From positions 18,631,501 through 18,695,500 of the forward strand of contig OU964932.1 of the NCBI GenBank assembly GCA_918807975.1: a stretch of 64,000 bases of DNA. The letters are read 5' to 3'. This stretch comes from Aplidium turbinatum. Its lineage: Eukaryota; Chordata; Ascidiacea; Aplousobranchia; Polyclinidae. A model generated the notes under the pieces. It worked only from the letters and a program-made list of their open reading frames with translations, had not been told where the DNA came from and did not search any database. Shown piece by piece: positions 21,640-33,062 of this stretch. Position numbers and translations under genes: made by a program. Within the stretch, counting starts at the first letter, position 1. Each line of letters begins with the position of its first letter.

Positions 21640-22230
21640 AGCAATGGCTTAGCAAAACGTATGTCCGAAAGACACTTTAATTCACACTGGATGCCTTGTG
21701 ACGTCATCGCTTGCGGAACTGAGTGGTGAGAAAATCTGCGCGATGCTCGGGAAAGCACCGGTTCGATACCGCTCGCTCCAGAGTAAGCGGCTGTGTCCAA
21801 GCAAAACACATTATAAAATGCTAAAATATTTGGGAATATTTAACAGGGTGGTCATGTTTTCTTTTGCTGCTTCCAAGAGTAGCTTGGGCTTTTATATATT
21901 GTGGCATTGGACGCATGACTCACGCATAAACCACTTTTTAACTGTTTTGAAGAATCAACTTTACAAATTGCTATAATCTGTGTTCAGTTTGAAACAACTT
22001 TTACGAATTTGAAATCGTAGATGCAGGATACCCAGGATTTGTTGCCCCTCGTCAGCTAAATACGGCTCTTTACAAGTATGCAACTTTTAACCTTTAGCAA
22101 GAAAACTGCGGACCTGAGCTGTAAATCAAACAACCCCTCTCAAATATACATTTAAAAAAAATATGTTTTCATTTTAGGTAAATCCACCCAGGGCAATTTT
22201 TTAATATTAAAACGACAATTTAGCCAAAAC
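21640..22230 (+). repeat. Left arm of inverted repeat around F gene P1
   Basis: Inverted counterpart of about 24570-25330. It contains a tRNA-like SINE head at 21690-21795 (A box TGAGTGGTGAG, B box GGTTCGATACC), a middle with GGCTTTTATATATTGTGGCA, and an end shared with the F-gene 3' flank (TAAAACGACAATTTAGCC). A further direct copy of the first part lies at 56535-56880. Confidence 0.7.
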
Positions 22231-22506
22231 GAAAGCCAAAACATAGCAACAAAGATATATCAACCAACTGCTGAGTTAAAGTGTAAAGTTTTATTTTGGT
22301 TATATGATCGTTCATTTGTGATTGTATTGTTCTACATGCCTACAGTATCTACCCAATGTATTGTAAACACACTAATATCAAACAGATCACACCATAGATT
22401 GCAAGTAGGCTATGCCAGTTTGAAATCAGATAAGAGAAGCTTGCGCAAAGCAACTGCATCATTAGAAACAATTCGCAATTGGAAATGTATATAAGTTAGA
22501 CAAAGG

Positions 22507-22800
22507 CAGGGTCGTATCCAGCACAAAATTTCGGTGGTGGATGGGGAAAATAAAAATTATTGCACATTTCATTGAGCCCAACAATTAGTCGGCAAAGGCA
22601 AAGCACCCAAAGAGGGGTCAGCGGGCCCCCAAAAAAGTAAAAAAAATAAATACCTGAAAATGGTGCATTCTGAGAATAATTTCAGAATAAATCAACAGTA
22701 AAAATTCTGTCAAATTATGCTGTGACAGAAAACAAAATGTTTGTTTAAAATATTTCTGGGGGAGGGGCAATTTTCCCTTTTGCCTCTCCTGACCACGCCC
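22507..22800. mobile_element. hAT-type MITE, shared by both duplicons (copy A)
   Basis: Starts CAGGGTCGTATCCAGC and ends CTGACCACGCCC. Non-coding. The same insertion sits at 27102-27393 in duplicon B, so it entered before that duplication. Confidence 0.65.
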
Positions 22801-23185
22801 AATCGCTCATACACAAGCGTTTCACTCACAAAGTAAATTCGCGGGAATAAATAATTCATTAACTTAAACGAAAAATTAAGTGTTGCCATGCGGTGACGAG
22901 CAAGAGAAGCTAACACTCGCAAAAAGAACTTATTTGGTTTACATGCTTTCACATCATGCTTTCTTAAAATTTATTTACATTGGACAGTGTTGCCTGTATT
23001 CTAACCAAAAAACTACAAATAAGAAGTACAAAGAAGTAGAACGTCTACAGATGTTGAATTAGCACAAAAGGTACAGATTGCATCAGATGAGATGTCATTA
23101 AATACTGGGTCATAAACTAATACATTTAAAGTGCTATAAATATGCTGTCAGTTCCAGTCACTTTGTGGTCGATAAATAAAATACT

Positions 23186-23197
23186 GGGGAAATCCCC
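23186..23197. promoter_or_regulatory. NF-kappaB-like site upstream of P1
   Basis: GGGGAAATCCCC is a perfect palindrome fitting the GGGRNNYYCC consensus. It lies 310 bp upstream of the P1 ATG, followed by TTGCGCAA (23300-23307, C/EBP-like) and TTATATAC (about 23327, TATA-like). The arrangement recurs in P2. Binding is inferred from sequence only. Confidence 0.5.
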
Positions 23198-23495
23198 AAG
23201 GTGGTATTGCTTTTTCTTGTGCAACATCTACGTTCCATCTCTAAACCACAGCTGCCATGAAGCTTTTTACAGGAAAAGGTATTTTTTTCTTTCTGCTTCT
23301 TGCGCAATAACCTATGCGGACTATAATTATATACTCTGTGCTGTTCGCAGCCTCACACTGCTAGCAGAACCAGCTCATTGTCAACGTGGTTGTCAACTTC
23401 AGTTACAGTTGCAATTATTAAATTTCAACGATAACTTATACTGTAAACAGTTATATCCTATTTCTAAATAGCATCGAAATTCATTGATTGTGAAA

Positions 23496-24114
23496 ATGGA
23501 ACAGCGTCAAAATCGTCATCATTTTGAAGCACAGCTGTCCAAACCTAGGGAAAGCATCAAGAATGGGAATACTGAAATGTATTCTCTGAATGGAAGTTTT
23601 AAACATGATGTGCTGTGGAAAGTATCCATCTACCCTTCAACTGATCTTAGCGTTAGTTAGAGGATACCTTGAAAAAATATGCGGGAGCACGGTTGTTCCA
23701 TCCTCGTGGAAGGAAGCGAAAAGTGCAATCAAAGGAAACTTCTTGAAAGTCAATGACATTCGTAGTTACAACCCATTTCCTGGAAACCTAAAGCTTGTGC
23801 CTTTGCAAAAGGTTGCATTTACACTCAGGGTACCAATTGGAAAACAGACAAAACTTAAAAACTTTCAATCACTCCATTACAAAAGAGAACACTACACTAT
23901 AAAATTGGGAAAAATCAAGCTGGAAGTACGAGTGGCAAACGTTCACGGAGTTCTTGCATTTGATGGGTTTGATTCCCTAGAGACGTGTGCTCTGAATCTG
24001 GCAAAAGAATTTCCAACTGATTTGATAACTTGGCTCACATATTGCACTGATGTTGAAACCTATAAACATGTGACTTTCAACAAGCAAAAGTACTGGAATT
24101 CGAAACCATGCTAA
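23496..24114 (+). pseudogene. Family F copy P1 (frameshifted)
   Basis: ATG 23496 opens a frame like the other F proteins (YSLNGSFKHDVLWKVSIYPS), but a 4-bp tandem duplication, TTAGTTAG at 23653-23660, brings a stop; the rest of the protein continues in the next frame without a break to 24114 (VVPSSWKEAKSAIKGNF, VANVHGVLAF, FPTDLITWLTYC). P2 has the same duplication. P1 and P2 differ downstream at roughly a dozen residues and by a clean two-codon indel, so the frame beyond the lesion has stayed open since they diverged. Either inactivation is recent, or the lesion is bypassed. Function unknown; see P6 for the intact form. Confidence 0.75.
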
Positions 24115-24569
24115 CATTTTTCAAATGTGTACTGTCGTTAGACCGAGCGATATAATAATCGTTAATCAACTGCTAAGTTTTGACTAATTAATATATTGGC
24201 TTTTTCGTGCTGTATGTAAATACTGTGTGTATGCTATTGAAAATGAAATAATTTAAAACGCACTACACATCACAGGCTATGATTATGTCAGCTCATTTAA
24301 AAAATCTCAGTTGTACCAAAGCAGACAAGTTGGAACTAAACTGTGATACCTACAGAGACAGAGCTAAAACAACAATTTATGGTATCAAAAATTACATAAA
24401 ATAATTTAAAACGCACTACACATCACAGGTTAGGCTGTGATTATGTGAGCTCATATTAAGAAATCTCATTTGTACCAAAGCAGATAAGTTGGAACTAAAT
24501 TGTGTGATGGAAAATGAATTCGCTTTCCAACGGTCGTAGCGTAACTGAAGATTTAGTTTAAATAAACGA

Positions 24570-25330
24570 GGAAAGAATCAAATTATTTTTGTTTTGGCTA
24601 AATTGTCGTTTTAATAAATTGCTTTGGGAGGATTTACCTAAAATGGAAACATGTTTTTTTTTTTGAATTTTTGAAAGGGGTCGTTTGATTTACAGCTCAG
24701 ATCCGCAGTTTTTTTGCTAAAGGTTAAAAGTTGCATACTTGTTCAGGGCAGTGTATAGCTGATGGGGGGCCCGGGGCACTTTAGATCGGGGGCCCCCGTG
24801 TAAAAAAAATTAAACTCAAAATAGAAACCAAAAGATGTGTGATGTACAGTACGTGGATCCTTAAAAATTGTATAAGCACTTCCGATAGAGGATCCCTAGT
24901 GCAGTAGAATGCATGTGCGCAAAAAATCCTAGGTATCCTTCAGCCTGCATCTAAGATTTCCAATTCTTAAAAGTCGTTTCAAACTGATCACAGATTATAG
25001 CAATTTGTAAAGTTTATTAAGCTTAGTCAAAGCAGTTTAAAAATAGTTTATGCGTGAATCATGCGTCCAACGCCACAATATATAAAAGCCTATAAGCTTC
25101 TCTTCGAAGCAGCAAAAGAAAGCATGATCACCCTGTCAGATACTCCATTTTGGCATACCATAATGTTTTTTGCCGGGACACAGCCGCTTACTCAGAAGCG
25201 GTGTCGAACCGGTGCTCAACCGAGCATCGCGCAGATTTTCTCACCACTCAGTTATGCAAGCGATGACGTCACGAGGCATCCTGTATGAATTGAAGTTTCT
25301 TTCGGACATACGTTTTGCCGAGCCATTGCT
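24570..25330 (-). repeat. Right arm of inverted repeat around F gene P1
   Basis: Mirror of 21640-22230: it ends with the tRNA-like SINE head on the minus strand (25170-25270) and begins with F-gene 3' flank sequence. At 24740-24800 it holds a fragment of the hAT MITE seen whole at 60306 (GGGGGGCCCGGGGCAC), which the left arm lacks. Confidence 0.7.
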
Positions 25331-26106
25331 TAAAGCGGTAGCCACTTTAACAAGAAAAAAATCTTCCACTGCAAATGAAACCTCGAACCAATCATAAGCT
25401 ACGTTTTCCGTGGCGTAAAAAAAGACGAAAAGAAGATGATATAAAGCAAATCAAATGATGGATTTTCTTTCAGCTGTTTGGCTTTTTAGGGGATAAAGTT
25501 AGGCCTAGAAAGTAGTCATTTCATTGACGTGGGTGTTTTATTTGCTGATTTTTGCTTTGGCTGGTACTTCTGGCATACTCTTCATTCATTCCTGTAATTT
25601 GCTTGATATTGCCAAAATATTTCATTTTTTGTCGTCCTCCTTGTTTCGTTTGCTTCAGGTAACAAATGTCGTCTTCTTTGTACGATGTCAATCTACATGG
25701 ACCTTTAAAAATTGTTTAAAAAGCCACTCGGTGCTGTCACGGGAAGTCTAACATAACTCTTAAAAGGATACATTCGCATTGCGCATAGATTGGCTTAGCG
25801 GTTAGTGGAGTGGTGCCTCACTCAACCGTCCCGTGTTCAATACTCGGTGCTGTCACCGGAAGTCTAACATAACTCTGAAAAGGCTACATTGGGATTGCAC
25901 ATAGATTGGCTTAGCGGTTAGTGGAGTGGTGCCTCACTCAACCGGCCCGTATTCAATACTCGGTGTTGTCACGAAAAATCTAACATATCCCTAGTGTAGT
26001 AGAATACATGTGCGCAACAAATCCTGCATCTACGGTTGTCATTTCCAACAAGTCGTTCTAAACTGATCCCAGATTATAGCATTTTGTATAGTTTATTTGT
26101 CAAAAT
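25331..26106. repeat. tRNA-like repeats and SINE pieces
   Basis: Holds a piece of the tRNA-like family at about 25470-25530, a block shared inverted with 57827-58066, and two direct copies of a tRNA-like unit (25785-25870 and 25905-25985) with GATTGGCTTAGCGGTTAGTG and a B-box-like GTTCAATACTC, separated by ~120 bp. The same unit forms the array at 56300-57860. Confidence 0.65.
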
Positions 26107-26830
26107 CAGGGGTGGGGAACCTGCGGCCCGCGGGCCGAATGTGGCCCGCGTGACTGTTCCATGTGGCCCGCGTCAAAATTTCTTTACCCAAAATATATTG
26201 AAGCAACAGCTCAAAAAAGAGTAGGCTCTGCATTCTCGGTATATTGTGAATGGCCGTCGATGAAGAAACGAAACGAAGTCGATCAGTTCATGAATAATCA
26301 GGGAAACCATGTCGTTGAACTCACTGATAGCCAATGGTTGTGTGACCTAGCGTTTATGGTTGACATTAGCAAGCACCTATCCGAGCTCAACGTCAAGTTG
26401 CAGGGACCGAATCAGCTTTTGAACACCTTGTTTGCAAAAGTGAAATCATTTGAAGCTAAACTACATCTGTGGAATGTATAACTTGAAAACAATAAGATGT
26501 TTCTAATAATGATGTTCCTAATAACTTCCAACATGAAATAGTAGATCTCCAGAATGACGGTACGTTGAAAGCGATGTACCAAAACATCCCACTGCTCTAC
26601 TTTTATCAACGCTACATAAATGCTGATGATTTTCCAGTCATGCGGAAATATGCTTTGAAATATGTGTTTCTGTTTGGAAGCACCTACCGTTGCGAACAGT
26701 TTTTTTTTCCAAATTGAATCTAACAAAAAGTCGGCTTCGCTCCAGACTGACTGATTAAAGCGTGAAGATGCAGTTAAGAGTTGCAACATCTTCCGTGTCA
26801 GGAGACATCACACGACTCACCAAAAATAAA
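26107..26830 (+). pseudogene. hAT transposase remnant (Charlie/GTF2IRD2-like)
   Basis: Begins with the hAT terminus CAGGGGTGGGGAACC and a GCGGCCCGCGGGCCG block. Coding traces follow: DSQWLCDLAFMVDISKHLSE and LNVKLQGPNQLL (26310-26420), typical of hAT transposases of the GTF2IRD2 kind, then QNIPLLYFYQRYINADDFP, VMRKYALKYVFLFGSTYRC and a dimerisation-domain end in other frames. Most of the N-terminal DNA-binding and catalytic regions are gone and at least two frameshifts are present. No right terminus was found. Confidence 0.75.
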
Positions 26831-27101
26831 TACCTTCAGCCAAAGTATAGCAACAAAGATTTATCAATCGACTGCTGAGTTAACGTGTAGTTTTATTTTG
26901 TTTACATAATCGTTCATTTGTGGTTGTATAATTATCTAGGCCTACAGTATCTTTTAAATATATTCTAAATAAACTAATCTCGAACAGATCACAGTACCAT
27001 AGATTGCAAGTATGCCAGTTTTAAATCGGTTAAGAGAAGCTTGTGCAAAATAACTGCAGCATTAGAAACAATTCGCAATTGGAAATGTATATGGACAAAG
27101 G

Positions 27102-27393
27102 CAGGGGCGTAGCTAGCACAAAATTTCGGTGGTGGATGGAAAAATAAAAATTACTGCACATTTTACTGAGCCCAACAATTAGTCGGAAAAGGCAAAGCAC
27201 CCAAAGAGCGGTCAGAGGGCTCCCAAAAAGTAAAAAATAAATACCTGAAAATGATACATTCCGAGAATACTTTCAGCCTAAATTAACAGTAAAAACTCTG
27301 TCAAATGATACTGTGACAAAAAAAAAAATGTTTGTTTAAATATTTCTTGGGGGGAGTCAATTTTCCCTGTTGCCTCCCCTGACTACGCCTCTA
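27102..27393. mobile_element. hAT-type MITE (copy B)
   Basis: Starts CAGGGGCGTAGCTAGC and ends CTGACTACGCCTCTA; flanks GACAAAGG and GACAAGCG match at 6 of 8 bases. Orthologous to 22507-22800. Confidence 0.7.
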
Positions 27394-28212
27394 GACAAGC
27401 GTTTCAATCGCAAAGTAAATTCGCGGGAATAAATAATTTATTAACTTAAACGAAAAATTAAGTGTTGCCATGCGGTGACGAGCAAGAGAAGCTATTAACA
27501 CTCGTAAAAAGAACTTGCTCGACTTACATGCTTTCACATCATGCTTTCCTATAATTTATTTACATGAGACAGTGTTGTCTGTATTCTAACCAAAAAACTA
27601 AAAAGAAGTAGGCCTACTATAAACCTGTTACTCTCGTTATTCTAATTTTTCATCTTGTGACTTATCAACGACATAAGAAATGGGAAGTAAAACGCCCCAA
27701 CGTCGTAACAGTTGAATATTTATGCTATGGAAAAACAAATTGTTTTGAAGTTTGGTGACAGAAAATGGAAGATTTCAACTTATTGTATAAGAACGTTTAA
27801 AGTGCAGTTACAATTTTCGAATAGGTTGTAGCCTTGCAGTTTATTAGTACAAGCCGTCCCAGACTTCAAAAGTGCACTGTATAATTTAGGCCACCGATTT
27901 CACTTCTACATTAGTATTACGTACATGTAAATTTTTGTATGAGGGAAGTACATTAGAAATGCAAAAAGTTCTAGAGACTTTGATACCTTTTTTATTATGA
28001 GGGCATCTGTCAAATAACAATAAGGTTTAATATAAGCAGTGTCTGGTTTAGCAAATTCCGCTTTTCTTTGTATTGATTGAACATCAACGTCTACAGATGT
28101 TGAATTAACACAAAAGGTAGTCATTAAATACTGGGTCATAAACTAATACATTTGAAGTGCTACAACATGCTATCTGTGCCAGTCAAACTTTGTGATCGAG
28201 AAATAAAATATT

Positions 28213-28224
28213 GGGGAAATCCCC
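28213..28224. promoter_or_regulatory. NF-kappaB-like site upstream of P2
   Basis: GGGGAAATCCCC, identical to the P1 site and 322 bp upstream of the P2 ATG. TTGCGCAA follows at 28337-28344 and TATATATA at 28364-28371, with a likely start region about 30 bp beyond (GTTCGCAGCCTCACAC). Confidence 0.5.
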
Positions 28225-28534
28225 AAGGTGGTATTACTTTTTCTTGTGCAATATTTATTTACGTTCCATCTCTGAACCACAGCAACCAGCATGTTGAAGC
28301 TTTTAGCGGGAAAAGTTATTTTTTTCTTTCTGCTTCTTGCGCAATAAGCTATGTGAACTACTGTATATATACTCTGTGCTGTTCGCAGCCTCACACTGTT
28401 AACAGAACCAGCTCAGTGTTAACGTGGTTGTCGAATTCAGTTCCAATTACAATTATTAAATTTCAACGATAACTTATACTGTAAATAGTTATACTCTATT
28501 TCTAAATAGCATCAAAATTCATTGATTGTGAAAA

Positions 28535-29137
28535 TGGAACAGCGCCAAAATCGTCATTATTTTGGAGCACAGCTCTCCAAAATTAGGGAAAGTATCAGGA
28601 ATGGGAATACTGAAATGTATTCTCTGAATGGAAGTTTTAAACATGACGTGCTGTGGAAAGTATCCATCTACCCTTCAACTGATTACAGCGTTAGTTAGAG
28701 GATACATTGAAAAAATATGCGGGAGCACGGTTGTTCCATCCTCGTGGAAGGAAGCGGAAAGCGCAATCAAAGGAAACTTCTTGAAAGTCAATGACATTCG
28801 TAGTTACAACCCATTTCCTGGAAACCTAAAGCTTGTGCCTTTGCAAAAGGTTGCATTTACGCTCAGGGTACCAATTGGAAAACAGACAAAACTTAAAAAA
28901 TTTCAATCACTCCATTGCAGAAGAGAACACTACACTATAAACTCAGGAAAAATCAAGGAAGAAGTACGCGTGGCAAACGTTCACGGGGTTCTTGCATTTC
29001 ATGGAGGAAGGTTTGATTCCCTAGAGACGTGCGCTCTGAATCTGGCAAAAGAATTTCCAACTGATTTGATAACTTGGCTCACATATTGCACTGATGTTGA
29101 AACCTATAAACGTGTGACTTTCAATAAATATAAGTAG
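28535..29137 (+). pseudogene. Family F copy P2 (frameshifted)
   Basis: ATG 28535 starts a protein with NRHYFGAQLSKIRESIRNGN and VLWKVSIYPS. The TTAGTTAG duplication at 28691-28698 breaks the frame exactly as in P1. Downstream the shifted frame is open to 29137 and carries VRGYIEKICGSTVVPSSW, LVPLQKVAFTLRV, NVHGVLAFHGG and FPTDLITWLTYC. Length and block order match the intact 196-207 aa members. Shared lesion plus independent later substitutions date the lesion before the A/B duplication. Confidence 0.75.
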
Positions 29138-29479
29138 GCTACTGGAATTCGAAACTATGCTAACATTTCTCAAAAGTGTACTGTCGTTACATCGAGCGAT
29201 ATAGGCTAATAATAATCTTTAATCAACTGCTAGTTTTAATTGATTAATATATTGGCTTTTGCGTGCTGTATGTAAATACTGTGTGTATGCTTTGTAAATA
29301 AAATAATTTGAAACGCACTACTAGCTCATATTAAGAAATCTCGGTTGTACCATAGCAGACAAGTTGGAACTAAAAATTCGCTTTCCAACGGTCGTAGCGT
29401 GATTGAAGATTAAGTTTAAATAAACAAAGAAAAAATCAAATTTTTCTGTCCACCTTCAGGCATGTCTGCAAGTATCCTG

Positions 29480-29565
29480 AACCGCATACTTTTGCTACGG
29501 TATCGAACCGGCGCCCTTTCGAGCGACGTAGGCAGACTCTCACCACTCGGCTATGTAGTCGCCTA
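29480..29565 (-). repeat. tRNA-like SINE fragment
   Basis: Minus-strand A box region CGAGTGGTGAGAGTC and B box GGTTCGATACC. Paralogue at 58165-58240. Not a functional tRNA: no cloverleaf could be drawn around the boxes. Confidence 0.5.
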
Positions 29566-29637
29566 CCGCAACTCATGTATGGTTTAGGTTTTGATTTCAA
29601 AGCAAAATCACTAGCTCCAAATCTACACGTTTTGATG

Positions 29638-30017
29638 GGTAGCCACTTTAACATGACACAATTCTGCCACAACAACTAAAACCTCGAACCAATCAACCAA
29701 TCATAAGCTATGTTTTCCGTGACGTGAAAAAACGCGAAAAGCGGATGATACAAAGCAAATTAAGTGTTGGATTCTCCGTCAGGTACTTGGCTGAGGATTA
29801 AAAGGGGTTAGGATTAAAAAGTAGTCATTTCGATTTCCACTCCTACTATTACTTTTTTTTTCTTGTCTAATTACCAAACAATGTTCTAAGCAAGAATTAA
29901 TTCTCTGACTGAGTGCTAGAAGGGTCACAATAGGACGATAGCCTCTTATAACATGTTTTGATTGGTTTGCGGAGTCATTGGGGTCTGGCAAAATTTCCTC
30001 ATGTTAAAGTGGCTTCC
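29638..30017. mobile_element. MITE with 9-bp target duplication and internal tRNA-like part
   Basis: Termini GGTAGCCACTTTAACATG and CATGTTAAAGTGGCTTCC are inverted repeats, flanked by a perfect 9-bp duplication GTTTTGATG (29629-29637, 30018-30026). Nine-base duplications are typical of Mutator-like elements. A partial tRNA-like segment (TACTTGGCTGAGGATT, then GTAGTCATTTCGATTTCC) lies near 29778-29840. Paralogue with the same flanks at 58302-58678. Confidence 0.8.
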
Positions 30018-30949
30018 GTTTTGATGTGTATAGTAGGCTACTGAGCAAATTAATTGGGACAGTTGTACTACAATGCGAAGTAAAACTTGACGAATTATTT
30101 GTTTATTACAATGTTAGTAGATATGTAACTGTATTAAATCATAAAAAGATGAAATTAAAACATACCATTTAACACAACATGCAAATATAAATTATAAATT
30201 GCGAACGTTTTTGCATATGCAACATGTTTGCTCTTTTCAGACATCTGAACAATTCAACATGAAATAAAATGAAAAATGCAAAACAACGAACCAAACTTGG
30301 CAAAGGAAATAAGGCTCATCACACGACGCTCGGATTGTACTAGATGACTAGAATAACACATCATTAAAAGGTTTCATTAAAAACGTTGAGCAAATACGAG
30401 GCACCTCCGCCGGGCAACTGTTTATTGAGCCGAGGATTGTATCAAAATCTATATTCCTCGGCTTAATGGGCAGTTGTTTGCCGGAATTTCCTTGTCTATA
30501 ATTAACCTTCATGTTGAAACCGATGCTATTGAAACAGTATACAGTACAGCAGAAAAATAAACAAAAATAATTATCAAGACTTTTAACCCTATCTGTAGCG
30601 ACACAGGGTTTTATGAGGACGCCCCACTCTAGTAGTGAAATATTTCATAGAAGAAAAATGTTAATGTTAGTGCAATTACTTTGAAATGTAAAAACGCTTA
30701 AAAACGCCTTATATTTATGAGAAAAATTAATTTTTTGTTTAGTTTAGCATTACCCTACGTTATAATTCAAAAATTTCAATTTTGCAGCTATTTTCAGGAG
30801 ATTAGAATAAAAACATACTTTCTGACGCTTTTTATCTCAAACACTTTATTTCAATAAATTTGTTGGGTAAAAATTTAATTTCTATACGCACAATACACAT
30901 GGCTATTATCTTGTAAAATATTTTGGCTTTGTGATTTTCATTGCTCCCG
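30018..30949. other. Non-coding duplicon sequence
   Basis: AT-rich; 30018-30475 matches copy 2 of the duplicon, where a SINE interrupts it. The phrase TGGGCAGTTGTTTGCCGGAA near 30468 recurs near 63672. No gene seen. Confidence 0.5.
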
Positions 30950-31350
30950 TTCTTCTTCTTCTTTTTTCGTTTGAGACTAGATCAAATTTCAGGGCAGGTG
31001 GTGGAGAGTCAGGTGAGTGTAGCTTCGTCCAGCGTTGCTATACCATGCGTTCCATTTGGTGCCTTGTAGATGGGACATTCGAGAACGACATGGTCAGCAG
31101 TTTGTTCCTCCGCGCCGCATTCCCAGGCCGATGAGGGAGCCAGACCCCACTTGTGCATGTTGTAAAGGAAGCGACCGACTCCTGTTCGGATTCTGTTGAG
31201 CTTGACCCAAGTCGGTCAAGGCAGGTCCATACCAGGGGGGGCGCGCCACCGGGTGGGGTATAAAACCATGTAGTTTGGTGTCGGTGGCGCACCACCCTGC
31301 ATTCCAAGTATCTTCCATGAAGTGTGCTGCGCTGCTCCCGTTATTAGCGA
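30950..31350 (-). pseudogene. 3' end of a LINE ORF2 (5'-truncated)
   Basis: Minus-strand codons give LTWVKLNRIRTGVGRFLYNM, then HKWGLAPSSA and a CGAEEQTADHVVLECPIY stretch (Cys/His cluster) and end near 31000; these are the usual closing blocks of RT proteins in several LINE clades. A (GAA)n-like tail at about 30950-30965 marks the 3' end. One frameshift is visible near the poly-G at 31240. The 5' end is truncated. Confidence 0.7.
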
Positions 31351-31744
31351 TTAATTATAGCACGGGGCTAAGAGAGCCCGTGACGTACTTTCCGCGCACG
31401 AATACAGCTCGTACTAAGATAGGGTTAAATGTGAACACCATACAATAGGCTAGCACTTTCTGCTAAACATGGCACAAATATTGTTCCCACCAAGAAAAAT
31501 GTAACAATACTACACAGAAATTTTACACATCTTTCAATCAAGAAAAATAACAGCTTTTCTGTAAATTAAAAAACCATTTAAAAAATATTTTTAATTGGTT
31601 GGCATCAATTCAACACTGCAACAATACACATCAGTGAGAAACAGCTTTTATTTTACGGAAAGTTTTAAATTGTTGAATATAAAATTCCATGAATCCTTTC
31701 CTTGCAAATCATCTAACATTCCCCTGCTGTTTTTTTTTTTTAGT

Positions 31745-32770
31745 TGACTTAATTAAAATATATAAATAGGATAAAGCAACCGCTTTTCCTAAAGGGGAAA
31801 TTTTATGAAAAACTCATCCTGGAAAGCCCCGAAAGGTAACGAATTTTCAAAATTTGCGTTTTGCAGTGTTGTTTGCAGTTTCAGTACAAAAAATTTTGAA
31901 CCACTTCTATTTGACATATTTTGTAATGTCTCATTTGCTTTTGTGGTAACCAAACAGAAAACGAGTGGTTATTAAGCTATCCATAACCTGTTTATAATTA
32001 AGTGTAATAATATATCAACTTAAGACCCTCACGTCTTTAAGACTGGGTTTATAGTTTGCGCTTTTTTTCGCAAAAAGAAAAATGTTAATATCTCCTAAGT
32101 GCAAAAAGTAGGCATCACAACTTTTCGACTGAAGCAACATTTGGCCTTCTCAATGCTTTTGCTTAACGTAACATCAAGAGTGTTACAACATTGTTGCGCA
32201 ACAATGTTAATTGGCGCAGCAGAGTGGCGCAACTATTTTGAACAATTACCATCCAAGACAACCATGAAACAAGTCATGAATATAAAATTCTCTGAATTCT
32301 TTCCCCTGCAAATCATCTACCATACCTCTGCTGTTTTTTTAGTTGACGTAATTGAAATGTATAAATAGGATAAATCAACTGCTTTTCTTAAAGGGGAAAT
32401 TTATGAAAAACTTATCCGGGAAAGCCCCGAAAGGTAACGAATTTTCAAAATTTGCTCAAGAGTGTTGCAACATTGTTGCGCAACAATGTTAATTGGCGCA
32501 GCAGAATAGCGCAACTATTTTGAACAATTACCATCCAAGACAACCATGAAACAACCATCACCAAACGATTTTAAAACGAGGGGAACTCCCAAAAGGTAGT
32601 ACTTTTTTTGTGTTATAAATAACTCATGTTGGTTGCAGTTTCATGCAGTCAGAAAAGTAAAGAGACGAAACAACACTACTCCGGACAAGGGACAACTGAA
32701 TTGGTTAAGCGCCCAAGTTTGCGCACAAAGAAACCAAAAGAAGAAGCAGCGCTATAGTTAAGCTCTCAGA
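31745..32770 (+). promoter_or_regulatory. Upstream regulatory block with paired palindromes
   Basis: Two direct repeats (about 31745-31870 and 32330-32460) each carry TATAAATAGG and AAAGGGGAAATTT. A perfect 22-bp palindrome centred on TTGCGCAA, the C/EBP core, occurs at 32187-32208 and again at 32469-32490. The block ends with an NF-kappaB-like site and a TATA box. It is conserved in duplicon copy 2 (59500-60720), upstream of F gene P6, and is presumably the ancestral 5' region of P4. Confidence 0.5.
32580..32620 (+). promoter_or_regulatory. NF-kappaB-like site and TATA box (ancestral P4 promoter)
   Basis: GGGGAACTCCC at 32580-32590 fits GGGRNNYYCC; TTATAAAT follows at 32613-32620, and a probable start region (GGTTGCAGTTTCATGCAG) lies ~25 bp on. 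Similar sequence occurs just upstream of P5 (39962-40060). The nearest F gene in this copy, P4, is now 6.5 kb away because of later insertions. Confidence 0.5.
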
Positions 32771-33062
32771 ATGTGCACCCCTTTGTTTACCACGGTGCGT
32801 TTTTTATGAAAAAAAATTGCGATTTTTCGTATACCGTCTAGTTATGATCCCAAATGCTTAACTGCAAAATTGTTTTGCTGTGCATCCACCGTAACCATGG
32901 TAATTGTGCAACGGGACTCACAAGTCCCGACAGGTATTATGCGCCTAAAGTGCATAATGACTACTGCTGCCAAGGGTGCTTTACCGCGATTGAGTTTTGG
33001 GCTTTGTGGACGGAAAATGACAACAGCAAGCGGCGCTGGTTTGACTCTCAGGGTGTGCACTA

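Larger units (their letters stand above)
22230..24560 (+). repeat. Duplicon A (F gene P1 with flanks)
   Basis: Direct paralogue of 26840-29420. The order is 3' flank of a former F gene, hAT MITE (22507-22800), GCCATGCGGTGACGAGCAAG block, promoter, P1, 3' flank. About 450 bp present in duplicon B (27620-28080) are absent here, and the last part (24247-24505) holds a ~150-bp tandem duplication. Confidence 0.8.
26840..29420 (+). repeat. Duplicon B (F gene P2 with flanks)
   Basis: Direct paralogue of duplicon A, same order and orientation, about 4.6-5 kb downstream. It keeps an internal ~450-bp segment (27620-28080) absent in A. The 3' edge grades into the 29.4-39.7 kb duplicon, whose second copy starts at 58040. 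Confidence 0.8.

Noticed and set aside
25524-25751. 75-codon frame also found inverted at 57827-58066
   Set aside because: Conserved only because it lies in a duplicated repeat block; hydrophobic low-complexity product, no start or splice support.
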